Notes under the pieces: generated by a model
The model's database searches: none
Seen by the model: the letters and a program-made list of their open reading frames with translations, nothing else
Told to the model about the DNA's origin: nothing
Shown here: piece after piece, positions 1 to 6,825 of the stretch
Numbering within the stretch: position 1 is the first letter of the stretch
Layout of the letters: each line of letters opens with the position of its first letter
Position numbers and translations under genes: made by a program
Assembly: GCF_008298015.1 (NCBI RefSeq)
Contig: NZ_VTPX01000001.1
Coordinates: 620,001-684,000 of the forward strand
Direction of reading: 5' to 3'
DNA from: Salinicola corii
GTDB taxonomy: Bacteria > Pseudomonadota > Gammaproteobacteria > Pseudomonadales > Halomonadaceae
DNA: 64,000 nucleotides

Positions 1-14
1 GTTCTTCTTCATGG

Positions 15-43
15 TTGACGATGTACCTAATAGGTACTTTAAT
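15..43 (+). promoter_or_regulatory. Phage early promoter with palindromic operator
   Basis: TTGACG (15-20) and TTTAAT (38-43) are separated by 17 nt, a good sigma-70 promoter. The spacer contains the perfect odd palindrome GTACCTA-A-TAGGTAC (23-37), so a bound dimer would block RNA polymerase. A weaker half-match, GTACCTCGGTAT, lies at 66-77. This is the arrangement expected of a CI/Cro-type repressor operator at the head of an early operon. The repressor gene would be upstream, outside the window. Confidence 0.65.
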
Positions 44-63
44 AGGTTCCGTGAGGCGCAGAG

Positions 64-342
64 ATGTACCTCGGTATGAACGCAACGGACAGCGCCCAAA
101 AGGCCAGGAAGGCCACGCTCTTTAAAAACCAGGTAGCCCCAACAGCACGTAGCGTGGAGAGCGCGAGGGCCGAGGGGATTACGCCGACCGGGGCTGTCGA
201 AATACCGGTAAGGATTCAGCGCCTTGTTACGGCAGGGCGCATCCCCAAGCCCATTCGAGAGTGGGCTTCGGGATTTTTACAGGAGAGACAACGTGCAGAT
301 CACCGAAGACATGATCACACCGCATCACCATGCCGCCGCTAA
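64..342 (+). CDS. Possible first early phage protein (uncertain)
   Basis: A 92-codon frame starts 21 nt after the -10 box, with GAGG at 53-56 as a possible ribosome site. The translation is basic and matches no family I recognise, and its codon third positions are not clearly GC-biased. Its last 50 nt overlap the better supported gene at 293. It may be a genuine Cro-position gene or simply an untranslated leader; I consider the leader more likely. Confidence 0.25.
   Translation: MYLGMNATDSAQKARKATLFKNQVAPTARSVESARAEGITPTGAVEIPVRIQRLVTAGRIPKPIREWASGFLQERQRADHRRHDHTASPCRR
247..276 (+). terminator. Hairpin plus T-tract before the 293 gene
   Basis: AAGCCCA (247-253) pairs with TGGGCTT (262-268) and is followed by CGGGATTTTT. 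An AGGAGA ribosome site follows at 281-286 and a GTG start at 293. This is the first of a series of hairpin/T-tract/GGAG units in the phage operon. Confidence 0.5.
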
Positions 343-571
343 GCGCTGGATAGAAAAGCACGGCATGCCGGAGAGCGACGAAGAGCAGGTTCGAATGGCA
401 CGTGAAGTGGTGGCAGAGGCTGGGCGCGTAGTTCAGCACATGGCTGAAAAGACGTTTCAGGCAATTCAGGCTCACCGGATGGACCGGGAGTACGGGGTAG
501 AAACGATCCATGGTCGGCAGGGGCGTGAGCTTTTGAATGGCATCTACCACGAGCTACGCCAACGAGCATGA
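293..571 (+). CDS. Small phage protein of unknown function
   Basis: A 92-residue protein starting at GTG 293, chosen because AGGAGA lies 7 nt upstream; a longer frame from 224 has no ribosome site. The sequence is hydrophilic and probably helical (ITPHHHAAAKRWIEKHG near the start, a Met/Gln-rich middle). It resembles the small hypothetical proteins common just downstream of phage early promoters. I recognise no domain. It is co-directional with the following recombination genes but separated from them by a minus-strand gene. Confidence 0.6.
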   Translation: MQITEDMITPHHHAAAKRWIEKHGMPESDEEQVRMAREVVAEAGRVVQHMAEKTFQAIQAHRMDREYGVETIHGRQGRELLNGIYHELRQRA

Positions 572-627
572 CGCGATCCGCTGCGCAGTGCGGCCGATAG
601 CCTGCCGCTGGGCTGAGAATACGGCGG

Positions 628-666
628 CATCCGAAACGGCTTTCATATGGAGAGCCGCTTCGGATG
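628..666. repeat. Inverted repeat between convergent genes
   Basis: CATCCGAA (628-635) pairs with TTCGGATG (659-666), with inner GGCT/AGCC pairing (638-641 with 653-656). It lies between the convergent genes ending at 571 (plus) and 672 (minus) and could act as a weak bidirectional terminator, although it has no T-tract. Confidence 0.4.
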
Positions 667-671
667 GAGGT

Positions 672-962
672 TCAACCGTCGCAGGCGCACCCTGGTGGTT
701 GATGGCAAGTGTAGCTCCGGCTGATACAGCTGTTGCCGCAGGCTTTGCCAGCGCGACAGACCTTGCAGCAGCCTTGGGCGAGCATACGACCATCGTCTGC
801 AGTCAGCGCCGAAAACTCGGCGACTTCAGGGCACTGGCCCTCGAATTGAATCTCCTGCGTGAAGGTGTGGGAAGCAGCCCCGGCCTGTACCGGTTGGTCG
901 GCATAAGCGAACGCGAACGTCATGACCATGCTGCAAAGCATGGCGGCAAATATCTTCGTCAT
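672..962 (-). CDS. Secreted cysteine-rich small protein, probable phage cargo
   Basis: A 96-residue protein beginning MTKIFAAMLCSMVMTFAFA, a clear Sec signal peptide with cleavage expected after AYA. The mature part ends in a compact cysteine-rich tail of about 35 residues (CCKVCRAGKACGNSCI, then TCHQPPGCACDG). Related KGKxCGxSCI tails occur in small secreted proteins of unknown function in many bacteria. Start 962 has AGGTG upstream; a longer frame to 1055 would bury the signal peptide. It is transcribed against the phage operon, as is typical of lysogenic-conversion (moron) genes. The function is unknown; a metal-binding or disulfide-stabilised fold is an inference from the cysteines. Confidence 0.7.
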   Translation of the reverse strand: MTKIFAAMLCSMVMTFAFAYADQPVQAGAASHTFTQEIQFEGQCPEVAEFSALTADDGRMLAQGCCKVCRAGKACGNSCISRSYTCHQPPGCACDG

Positions 963-1110
963 GGGGATCACCTGCGTCGTTGTCATTTTTGTCGCCGCCT
1001 CTTCGGGCGGATAGCACGAAGCTCTCACTCTTGTGCTGGCAAGCCAATAGACCATTGGTAACCCGGCTAAAGTCTCCAGTCCCTGCGTGCCGCGATCCAG
1101 CGGCTCCCTT

Positions 1111-1134
1111 GCCCGGCACCCGCCGGGCTTTTTT
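1111..1134 (+). terminator. Hairpin plus T-tract before the 1152 gene
   Basis: GCCCGGC (1111-1117) pairs with GCCGGGC (1122-1128), followed by six T. A start codon follows 17 nt later at 1152. It looks like a normal rho-independent terminator placed inside the phage operon. Confidence 0.65.
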
Positions 1135-1151
1135 ATTCCAAAGGTCCAGCT

Positions 1152-1295
1152 ATGACCAGAACAGCAGATATTGCCCGGCGTCGGCTGGGCCTATCAGATC
1201 GCGCCCCGGAATCTCGGCTGACGCGATTCAAGCGCCGCCTGCAGCGCAAACGTTTCGGCGAACAGCCACTACTCGAAATCTGGAGGGTGTCATGA
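1152..1295 (+). CDS. Very small basic phage protein
   Basis: A 47-residue frame, MTRTADIARRRLGLSDR at the start, ending in IWRVS. AAAGG (1140-1144) precedes the ATG by 7 nt, and the stop overlaps the next start as ATGA (1292-1295), indicating translational coupling. The product is very rich in arginine. It resembles no family I can name. The coupling and ribosome site make it more likely to be translated than a random frame of this size. Confidence 0.5.
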   Translation: MTRTADIARRRLGLSDRAPESRLTRFKRRLQRKRFGEQPLLEIWRVS

Positions 1296-1618
1296 GCACA
1301 GTCGAACGAGACCTGGCGGACTACGAGCGCCGTGTGGACGACCGGGCGCGGTATGACTTGGCGCTCGGCCGGCAGACCGATGATCTGATCGACATGCTGC
1401 GGCGCGGCCATGGTTTCATGAACTGCAACCGCGGCGAGGCGATCAGCCGGGTCGACGAAGACGAGATAACGAAGCTCGTCACCGATTTGGCGCTGGCCGA
1501 ACAGCCAAGCGACATCGAAGCGGCAACCCGGGCTCTACGCAGAGTCGTTTACGACGAGATCAGCGGTATGTGCAGAGAGGTGGCACGGCGGGAGCTGGAA
1601 CGGAGGGAAGCAGCGTAA
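1292..1618 (+). CDS. Phage protein of unknown function, helical
   Basis: 108 residues starting MSTVERDLADYERRVDDRAR, with TGGAGG at 1281-1286. The protein is charged and probably all-helical (long runs rich in Glu, Arg and Leu) without a signal or membrane segment. It is coupled at both ends: ATGA overlap with the 47-residue gene before it and TAATG with the gene after it. Such proteins sit between the early promoter and the recombination genes in many siphophage-type prophages. No catalytic motif is visible. Confidence 0.7.
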   Translation: MSTVERDLADYERRVDDRARYDLALGRQTDDLIDMLRRGHGFMNCNRGEAISRVDEDEITKLVTDLALAEQPSDIEAATRALRRVVYDEISGMCREVARRELERREAA

Positions 1619-1860
1619 TGGGCGACATGGGCGATGACTTCCGAGCACTCAGAGAACACCACCGAGAGCGACGAGAACGCAACCTGCAGCAAGCCGATCC
1701 GGCTGGCTGGACCAAGCACACAGAGCACCACTGGTCACGAGAGTTAGACGGCCATCGGCTCGACTACTGGCCCAGCCGCCGGCGATTCCGCTACCTAGGT
1801 AGAACGCATACCGGTGACGTGGATGGGTTCATCCGCAACCGAACAACTCAAGCGCCCTGA
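1618..1860 (+). CDS. Phage protein with MGDMGDDFRA-type N terminus
   Basis: 80 residues, start overlapping the preceding stop (TAATG). The N terminus MGDMGDDFRALREHHRERR is followed by a basic, Trp- and Tyr-containing C-terminal half (WTKHTEHHWSR, YWPSRRRFRYLG). Short phage proteins with this type of N terminus are widespread in prophage early regions; none to my knowledge has an assigned role. The arginine-rich C-terminal part could bind nucleic acid, which is inference. It is followed directly by a terminator-like hairpin. Confidence 0.7.
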   Translation: MGDMGDDFRALREHHRERRERNLQQADPAGWTKHTEHHWSRELDGHRLDYWPSRRRFRYLGRTHTGDVDGFIRNRTTQAP

Positions 1861-1887
1861 GCGCATTTTTTTGCCCGCTTAACGGGC
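1852..1887 (+). terminator. Double hairpin before the annealing-protein gene
   Basis: GCGC (1852-1855) pairs with GCGC (1861-1864), followed by A and seven T (1866-1872). A second hairpin, GCCCG (1873-1877) with CGGGC (1883-1887), follows. GGAG (1889-1892) and the GTG start at 1901 come next. The first hairpin also overlaps the stop codon of the preceding gene. Confidence 0.55.
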
Positions 1888-1900
1888 TGGAGAGAGAAAC

Positions 1901-2737
1901 GTGACCGCGATTGATAAAGACGCCGGCGCTCAACAGCCCGGCTCTCACATGGCGCTGTGGGAGCGCGTGAAGACGACGCCCGAATCGGCGACCAAGGAAG
2001 CGACTGTCGGCGGGCAGAAGATCACATCGATCGACACCATCCACATGATCCAGATGGCCACGAAGGAATTCGGGCCGATGGGGATCGGCTGGGGCTACAG
2101 CATCGACGAAGAGAGGTTCGATCAGGGCGCCCCCGTCACCGACGCGCAGGGCACGGTAATTGGCCACGAGCAGACGCACACGATCCGCATGAAGCTCTGG
2201 TACAAGCTCAACGGCGAGCGCGGCGAGGTAGAGCAGTATGGCCATACCCGCGCCGTCTACCGCACCAACAAAGGCACGTGGATGACTGACGGCGAAGCGC
2301 CGAAGAAATCCACGTCTGACGCCATGAAGAAGTGCCTTTCGCTGCTCGGCTTTTCTGCCGACATCTTCAGCGGCCTCTACGACGACCAGGGTTATGTCGC
2401 CGCTAGGCGTACCGAAGAGCGACTGGCGAAGTCCGACAACCTCGACGCCGAGCTTGATCGTCTTCGCCAGGAGTTCAAGGGCTGGCTCGAGAGTCAGCGC
2501 AAGATGCTTCAGCACCAGTTGCCGCACCCCCGCAGCATCCAACTGGCCGGTGACAAGGCGCTCAACCAGTTATCCGACCGGGCCAGTATTGCCCGGCTGG
2601 ACGATGCGACCACCGGCGTTGCGCGCAAGCAGCTCCAAGACGCCATGCAGCAGGGCATCGAGCGCGTGACAAGCGCCAAGCAGGCAGAACGGCAGGCCCA
2701 GACAGCACAGCAACCACAGGAGAGCAACCATGGCTGA
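1901..2737 (+). CDS. Phage single-strand annealing protein, Rad52/ERF-like
   Basis: A 278-residue protein starting at GTG, 8 nt after GGAG. Its core, about residues 15-165, contains the block TDGEAPKKSTSDAMKKCLSL followed by LGFSADIF and DDQGYV. That block is characteristic of phage Rad52/ERF-type annealing proteins (compare TDDAPKKALTDAIKKALS-type motifs). These proteins coat ssDNA and drive homologous annealing during phage replication and recombination. The C-terminal part is helical and Gln-rich. The gene overlaps the next one by 8 nt, which fits a recombinase-plus-partner pair. The family is confident at superfamily level; I cannot tell Rad52-like from ERF by eye. Confidence 0.75.
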   Translation: MTAIDKDAGAQQPGSHMALWERVKTTPESATKEATVGGQKITSIDTIHMIQMATKEFGPMGIGWGYSIDEERFDQGAPVTDAQGTVIGHEQTHTIRMKLWYKLNGERGEVEQYGHTRAVYRTNKGTWMTDGEAPKKSTSDAMKKCLSLLGFSADIFSGLYDDQGYVAARRTEERLAKSDNLDAELDRLRQEFKGWLESQRKMLQHQLPHPRSIQLAGDKALNQLSDRASIARLDDATTGVARKQLQDAMQQGIERVTSAKQAERQAQTAQQPQESNHG

Positions 2738-3704
2738 TACCGCCGAAAACATGGAGCAGCAGGAACCCTATAGCAACGAGTTGATCGAGCTGACGCGCGT
2801 GGATCAGGCGCTGGCCGAGCTGCGCGCCAAGCACGGCAACGTGCCGGACTACACGACCGCCGAAGGCTACAAAGCCGGCAAGGCCTCGATCAAGGAGCTG
2901 ACCGGCTACCGTACCGGGACAGACAAAGCCCGACTGGCGATCACTAAGCCGCACCGTGAGTTCATCGAGCGGGTGAACAACTACGGCAAATCGCTCATCG
3001 CTGAGATCGAGAAGCTGGAGCAGCCGCACCGGGACGCAAAGCAGGTCGTCGACGAGGCCGAGCAGCGCAAGAAGGAAGAGCGGATTGCTCGGCTGCGACA
3101 GCGTATTGCTCGCGAGATCACAAGCTATCTCGACACGGCCCAAGGGCTCGACTCTTCCGCCCTGGCCGAGCTCTATGATCAGGCGCAGGGCATCGACACC
3201 GGCGACTATTTCGACGTGACCCAGGAAGCGGAAGACGAGCGGGCCCGGGTCATCAATGAGATCAGCGCCATGCACGATGCCGCTGTGCAGCGCGAGCAGC
3301 TCGCCGCCGAGCAGGCCGCCATCGAGGCCGAACATCGCCGGCTGCGCGAAGAGAATGAGCGCCAGGAGGCAGATCGCGCCGAGTTGGAAGAGTTGCGGCG
3401 CTTCAAAGCCGAGCAGGAAGCGCAAGCCGCGCGCAAGGAGTCAGATCCGACACCCGAGCCGACTCTGGCTGCGCCCTGGCCTCGCGAACCTGCAATCAGC
3501 CAGGACGAACGGACAGAGGCCGAAACATCCTGGGCTGACGAAGAGGAATGGGCTGCCACGGCGGCGAGTGGCAGCGAGTCGAACTGGGACGCCGCTCGCG
3601 CGGATCTCATCGACGCTGGGCTCGATTGGCAGTCCGCCGAAACCGCGGTTCAAGCGATCTTCGACGGAGCCGTTCGCCACGTTGCTTTCGACTCGGGAGA
3701 GTGA
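2730..3704 (+). CDS. Coiled-coil phage protein, probable recombinase partner
   Basis: A 324-residue acidic protein with GGAGAG at 2719-2724 and an 8-nt overlap with the annealing-protein gene. An N-terminal globular part (about 1-95, with YRTGTDKARLAITKPHREFI) is followed by long heptad-rich coiled coil (about 95-230) dominated by Glu, Arg, Ala and Gln. The C-terminal part, from about 270, is acidic and Trp-containing. The layout recalls DUF1351-type proteins found next to RecT/ERF recombinases. No nuclease motif is visible. A structural or accessory role in recombination is inferred from position only. Confidence 0.6.
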   Translation: MADTAENMEQQEPYSNELIELTRVDQALAELRAKHGNVPDYTTAEGYKAGKASIKELTGYRTGTDKARLAITKPHREFIERVNNYGKSLIAEIEKLEQPHRDAKQVVDEAEQRKKEERIARLRQRIAREITSYLDTAQGLDSSALAELYDQAQGIDTGDYFDVTQEAEDERARVINEISAMHDAAVQREQLAAEQAAIEAEHRRLREENERQEADRAELEELRRFKAEQEAQAARKESDPTPEPTLAAPWPREPAISQDERTEAETSWADEEEWAATAASGSESNWDAARADLIDAGLDWQSAETAVQAIFDGAVRHVAFDSGE

Positions 3705-3705
3705 C

Positions 3706-4134
3706 ATGGCCACATGCAAACCCCGCGAGAACTACCGCCCGTGGACGCGGGCGGAATACGACCTGGTCGAGAAGGCCATCATGCGCGACAACCGGCAGTA
3801 CGCCAGCATCGCCGCCGAGCTGGGAAGAAGCGTGAAAAGCGTCCGAGGCGCTGCTCAGCGGATCGGTGTCTCGTCATGCCGACGCCATTGGCGATCACCG
3901 GACTGGTCAAAGCTGGATCGCAAGATCGTCGACATGCTCGAGTGCGAGTTGATGACGCCACGCCAGATAGCCGAAAAGCTCACGGCGCTCGGGAATCCCG
4001 TCCACAAGGACACCATCTACCGCCGCATCGCGGCCATGCCGCACAATATCCGCGAGCGCGCCCGCCGCAACGGCACGCGCATCAGGGTTGCCACCGGCGA
4101 GCGCGTGCAGCGTCGGCGAAAGCTGGCTGCTTGA
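3706..4134 (+). CDS. Phage DNA-binding protein, SANT/HTH-like
   Basis: 142 residues, beginning 1 nt after the preceding stop. Residues 8-50 (WTRAEYDLVEKAIMR, then YASIAAELGRSVKSVRGAAQ) have the spacing of a Myb/SANT or sigma-like helix-turn-helix. A second helical segment (about 70-110: DRKIVDMLECELMTPRQIAE, then VHKDTIYRRIAAM) looks like a winged or homeodomain-like HTH. The C terminus is strongly basic. This fits a phage transcription or replication regulator. The exact family is not recognised. An inverted repeat, TGAGAA (4132-4137) with TTCTCA (4151-4156), sits at its stop codon. Confidence 0.65.
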   Translation: MATCKPRENYRPWTRAEYDLVEKAIMRDNRQYASIAAELGRSVKSVRGAAQRIGVSSCRRHWRSPDWSKLDRKIVDMLECELMTPRQIAEKLTALGNPVHKDTIYRRIAAMPHNIRERARRNGTRIRVATGERVQRRRKLAA

Positions 4135-4140
4135 GAAGTG

Positions 4141-4149
4141 TGATATACT
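4141..4149 (+). promoter_or_regulatory. Candidate extended -10 promoter
   Basis: TGATATACT has the TGn extension and a near-consensus TATACT hexamer (4144-4149), with no convincing -35. It lies 124 nt before the AT-richer gene at 4273 and could let that gene be expressed independently of the phage operon. It also falls inside the loop of the small inverted repeat at 4132-4156. Confidence 0.4.
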
Positions 4150-4272
4150 TTTCTCAGGGCGTGGGTAGACGCCTGCCATCCACTACGGCAAACCAGCTAT
4201 CAAACTGAAATACCCAACGAAATCACACATGATCTCTTTCTAGTGGATGAAAGGGAAATCGTCGGAGGCTAC

Positions 4273-4914
4273 ATGCCCACTTTTACAAGCACTTCTGAAG
4301 TTTACGCTTACATCGAGCAGATAAAATCTCAGGCTCGGAAATCTTCGAAAGACACTCCTACCATGAGTTATATGCAGCATCTTGATGCTGCTGCATTTCA
4401 AATAGCTCGTATGTCAAGCTACCACTCTATCAATAGTACTTATCGAAATTTAATCGATGGGTTGGCAGAGGCGGATCCGTATTCGTATGGAGTTGCTAGG
4501 TGCTCCTTGTGTTCCATGACCTTCTCAACTGACTCACGAGATGATGTCAAGGAGCATCGCAGGGTTCACCGGAACCTTGATGCATTAGCGGTCGATCGTG
4601 GAATCGTGCCGGACAATCACCAAGAGCGGGAGCGAAAAAAGAGTATTGCTTGGTCCGAGATGACTGGAGAAAACAGTGAGGCCGAGATGGCGAGATGGGA
4701 AGTGATCGCTAAGGCGTGGTTCGACCGCTCAGTCTTCTCAGCCGCGAGAGCAGGGTACTCAAAGAAACACCCGTCTCTTGATAGGTTCGTCGCGATGCTC
4801 GTTGATGATGGGATACACCCGCGTTGCAATTGCATCGGTTTGCTGAAGGCGAAATACGGCTCTGTTAAAGGTCCTGTTTCAATCAAGTCGAGCTACTGGC
4901 GCCCAGGCAGTTAA
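4273..4914 (+). CDS. Unknown protein with C2H2-like finger, AT-richer
   Basis: 213 residues. Start ATG 4273 is preceded by GGAGG (4264-4268); an upstream GTG at 4243 lacks a ribosome site. Residues about 70-95 hold a C2H2-type finger (CSLCSMTF, then HRRVH). A C-terminal pair of cysteines (HPRCNCIG) may bind a second metal. The middle is helical. The codon and base composition is visibly lower in GC than the neighbouring phage genes, and the gene sits in its own unit between a candidate promoter and a strong terminator hairpin, so it is probably recently acquired cargo. I recognise no family; a DNA-binding, defence or anti-defence role would be speculation. Confidence 0.65.
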   Translation: MPTFTSTSEVYAYIEQIKSQARKSSKDTPTMSYMQHLDAAAFQIARMSSYHSINSTYRNLIDGLAEADPYSYGVARCSLCSMTFSTDSRDDVKEHRRVHRNLDALAVDRGIVPDNHQERERKKSIAWSEMTGENSEAEMARWEVIAKAWFDRSVFSAARAGYSKKHPSLDRFVAMLVDDGIHPRCNCIGLLKAKYGSVKGPVSIKSSYWRPGS

Positions 4915-4945
4915 TTCAAAGAGTCTACAACTGACCTCACTTATC

Positions 4946-4972
4946 AAGGCCACCCACTCGGGTGGCCTTTTT
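4946..4972 (+). terminator. Strong hairpin before the C5 methyltransferase gene
   Basis: AAGGCCACC (4946-4954) pairs perfectly with GGTGGCCTT (4961-4969), followed by T residues to 4972. CTGGAG and the ATG at 4988 follow immediately. This is a canonical rho-independent terminator with the next gene's ribosome site abutting it. Confidence 0.75.
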
Positions 4973-4987
4973 CGTTCTGGAGCACCC

Positions 4988-6799
4988 ATGACCGAACACC
5001 GCGAGATTCGCCACTTCCACCTCTTCTGCGGTTTGGGCGGCGGCGCTGCTGGCTTCAACCGCGGCAACGCCCGGGTCGGCAACATGCAGGCCCGCTTTCG
5101 ATGCATCGGCGGTATCGACGTCGATGCTGGCGCGATTGCCGACTTCCAGCGTCTGACCGGTACGCCCGGCACAGTCATGGATCTGTTCGATCGGGACCAA
5201 TACCACACATTCCACGGCGCCGAGCCACCGCCTGGCTGGCGCGAGATAACACCTGCAGACATTCATGCGGCCGCCGGAAACGAGCGGCCGCATATCGTTT
5301 TCCTGTCCGCTCCGTGCAAGGGCTTCTCTGGTCTGCTTTCTCAGTCACGCAGCAGCACGCCGAAATACCAGGCGCTCAACCGCCTGACGCTTCGCGGCAT
5401 GTGGTTGACGCTCGAGGCGTTCGCAGACGATCCGCCCGAGCTGATCATCTTCGAAAACGTGCCGCGCATCGCGAACCGGGGGCGGCCGCTGCTGGACAAG
5501 ATCGTGGCCATGCTCGAGCACTACGGCTATGCCGTGGCCGAGACGACGCACGACTGCGGCGAGATCGGGGGACTGGCGCAGTCTCGGAAGCGCTTTCTGC
5601 TCGTCGCACGTCACCAGGAGAAAGTGCCGCCGTTCCTCTACGAACCGATCAAGCGCCCGCTTCGCTCAGTCGGCGAGGTGCTGGGCGAGATGCCGTTACC
5701 CGGCGATGAGCTGGCTGGGCCGATGCACCGCGTGCCGCGCCTGCAATGGAAAACGTGGGTGCGGCTCGCATTCGTCGAGGCCGGCAGCGATTGGCGATCG
5801 CTCAACAAGCTCGCCGTCGAAGACAGTCACCTGCGCGATTATCTGATCGTGCCGGAGGACCGTAACAACGGCTATCTCGGCGTGAACGGTTGGCGTGACA
5901 CCGCCGGAACAGTGGCAGGCGCTAGCCGCCCAGGAAATGGGAACTTCTCGGTCGCGGATCCGCGGTTTGATCAGTCAGCAGCATGGCGAGACGGCCAGGC
6001 ATACGGCGTCCGCCGCTGGGATGGACCGACTGGGGCCATTGCTGGACAGCAGTCGCCCGGCCAAGGCGCCTACGCAATCGCCGACCCGCGACCGCCCCAA
6101 CATCTGGCATTCACTCAGTACGGCGTCCAGCACTGGGACCGTCACAGTGGCGTTGTCACCGGACAGCGAAGTCCAGGTCAGGGCGTTTTCAGCGTCGCCG
6201 ATCCTCGACTCGCAGGTGTGCGCCACAACAACGTCTATCGCATTGCCAGGTGGGATCAGCATAGCCCGTCGATCACAGGCGGTACCGGCCCGACTGCCGG
6301 CGGCTTAACGGTAGCCGACCCTCGCCCCGGCATGCAGCGAGAGCGTGGCGACAACTACCTGACCGCGGGGCATTACGGCGTTGTGCCGTGGGCCAGCCCC
6401 AGCGGTGCCGTGTCGGCGGCCGCCGGCCATGACAACGGCCGTTGGTCGGTCGCCGATCCACGACTACCGGAGCCAAACGAGAAGCTGATCGCCGTGATTC
6501 GCTCGCTCGATGGCACATGGCACCGGCCGTTCACCACGCTTGAACTGGCCGCACTGCAGAGCCTGATCGATCCCCACGAATATCTGGAACTGTCCGGGCT
6601 TAGCGATAGCGCCTGGCGTGAGCGCATCGGCAATGCCGTACCGCGTGACGCCGCCGAGGCAATCGCCGGTGTCATGGGCACGACGTTGCTGCTGGCATGG
6701 AGCGGCGAGACATTCGCGCTCGGCTCCACGCCGATCTGGGTGCGCAACGTCGCTGCCGGTCTCGCCATTCATCAACCACCACGCGCGGCCGTTCACTGA
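4988..6799 (+). CDS. Phage C5-cytosine DNA methyltransferase with internal repeats
   Basis: A 603-residue DNA (cytosine-5) methyltransferase. AdoMet motif I is FHLFCGLGGG near the N terminus, and the catalytic Cys is C110 in APCKGFSGL. Motif VI ENVPR, motif VIII QSRKRFLLVARH and C-terminal motif X IGNAVPRDAAEAI are all visible, so the enzyme appears intact. Between motifs VIII and X, about residues 296-493, lie five repeats of about 40 residues, each running from YGVxxW to ADPR. They occupy the target-recognition region and roughly double the size of a typical C5 enzyme. No restriction partner is nearby, so an orphan phage methylase that protects phage DNA or alters host methylation is likely. 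Confidence 0.9.
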   Translation: MTEHREIRHFHLFCGLGGGAAGFNRGNARVGNMQARFRCIGGIDVDAGAIADFQRLTGTPGTVMDLFDRDQYHTFHGAEPPPGWREITPADIHAAAGNERPHIVFLSAPCKGFSGLLSQSRSSTPKYQALNRLTLRGMWLTLEAFADDPPELIIFENVPRIANRGRPLLDKIVAMLEHYGYAVAETTHDCGEIGGLAQSRKRFLLVARHQEKVPPFLYEPIKRPLRSVGEVLGEMPLPGDELAGPMHRVPRLQWKTWVRLAFVEAGSDWRSLNKLAVEDSHLRDYLIVPEDRNNGYLGVNGWRDTAGTVAGASRPGNGNFSVADPRFDQSAAWRDGQAYGVRRWDGPTGAIAGQQSPGQGAYAIADPRPPQHLAFTQYGVQHWDRHSGVVTGQRSPGQGVFSVADPRLAGVRHNNVYRIARWDQHSPSITGGTGPTAGGLTVADPRPGMQRERGDNYLTAGHYGVVPWASPSGAVSAAAGHDNGRWSVADPRLPEPNEKLIAVIRSLDGTWHRPFTTLELAALQSLIDPHEYLELSGLSDSAWRERIGNAVPRDAAEAIAGVMGTTLLLAWSGETFALGSTPIWVRNVAAGLAIHQPPRAAVH

Positions 6800-6825
6800 T
6801 CGGCCCCGTTACCGAGGGCCCACTC

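Noticed and set aside
537-1061. Plus-strand frame of 174 codons
   Set aside because: It overlaps the minus-strand cysteine-rich secreted gene, which has a clear signal peptide and ribosome site.
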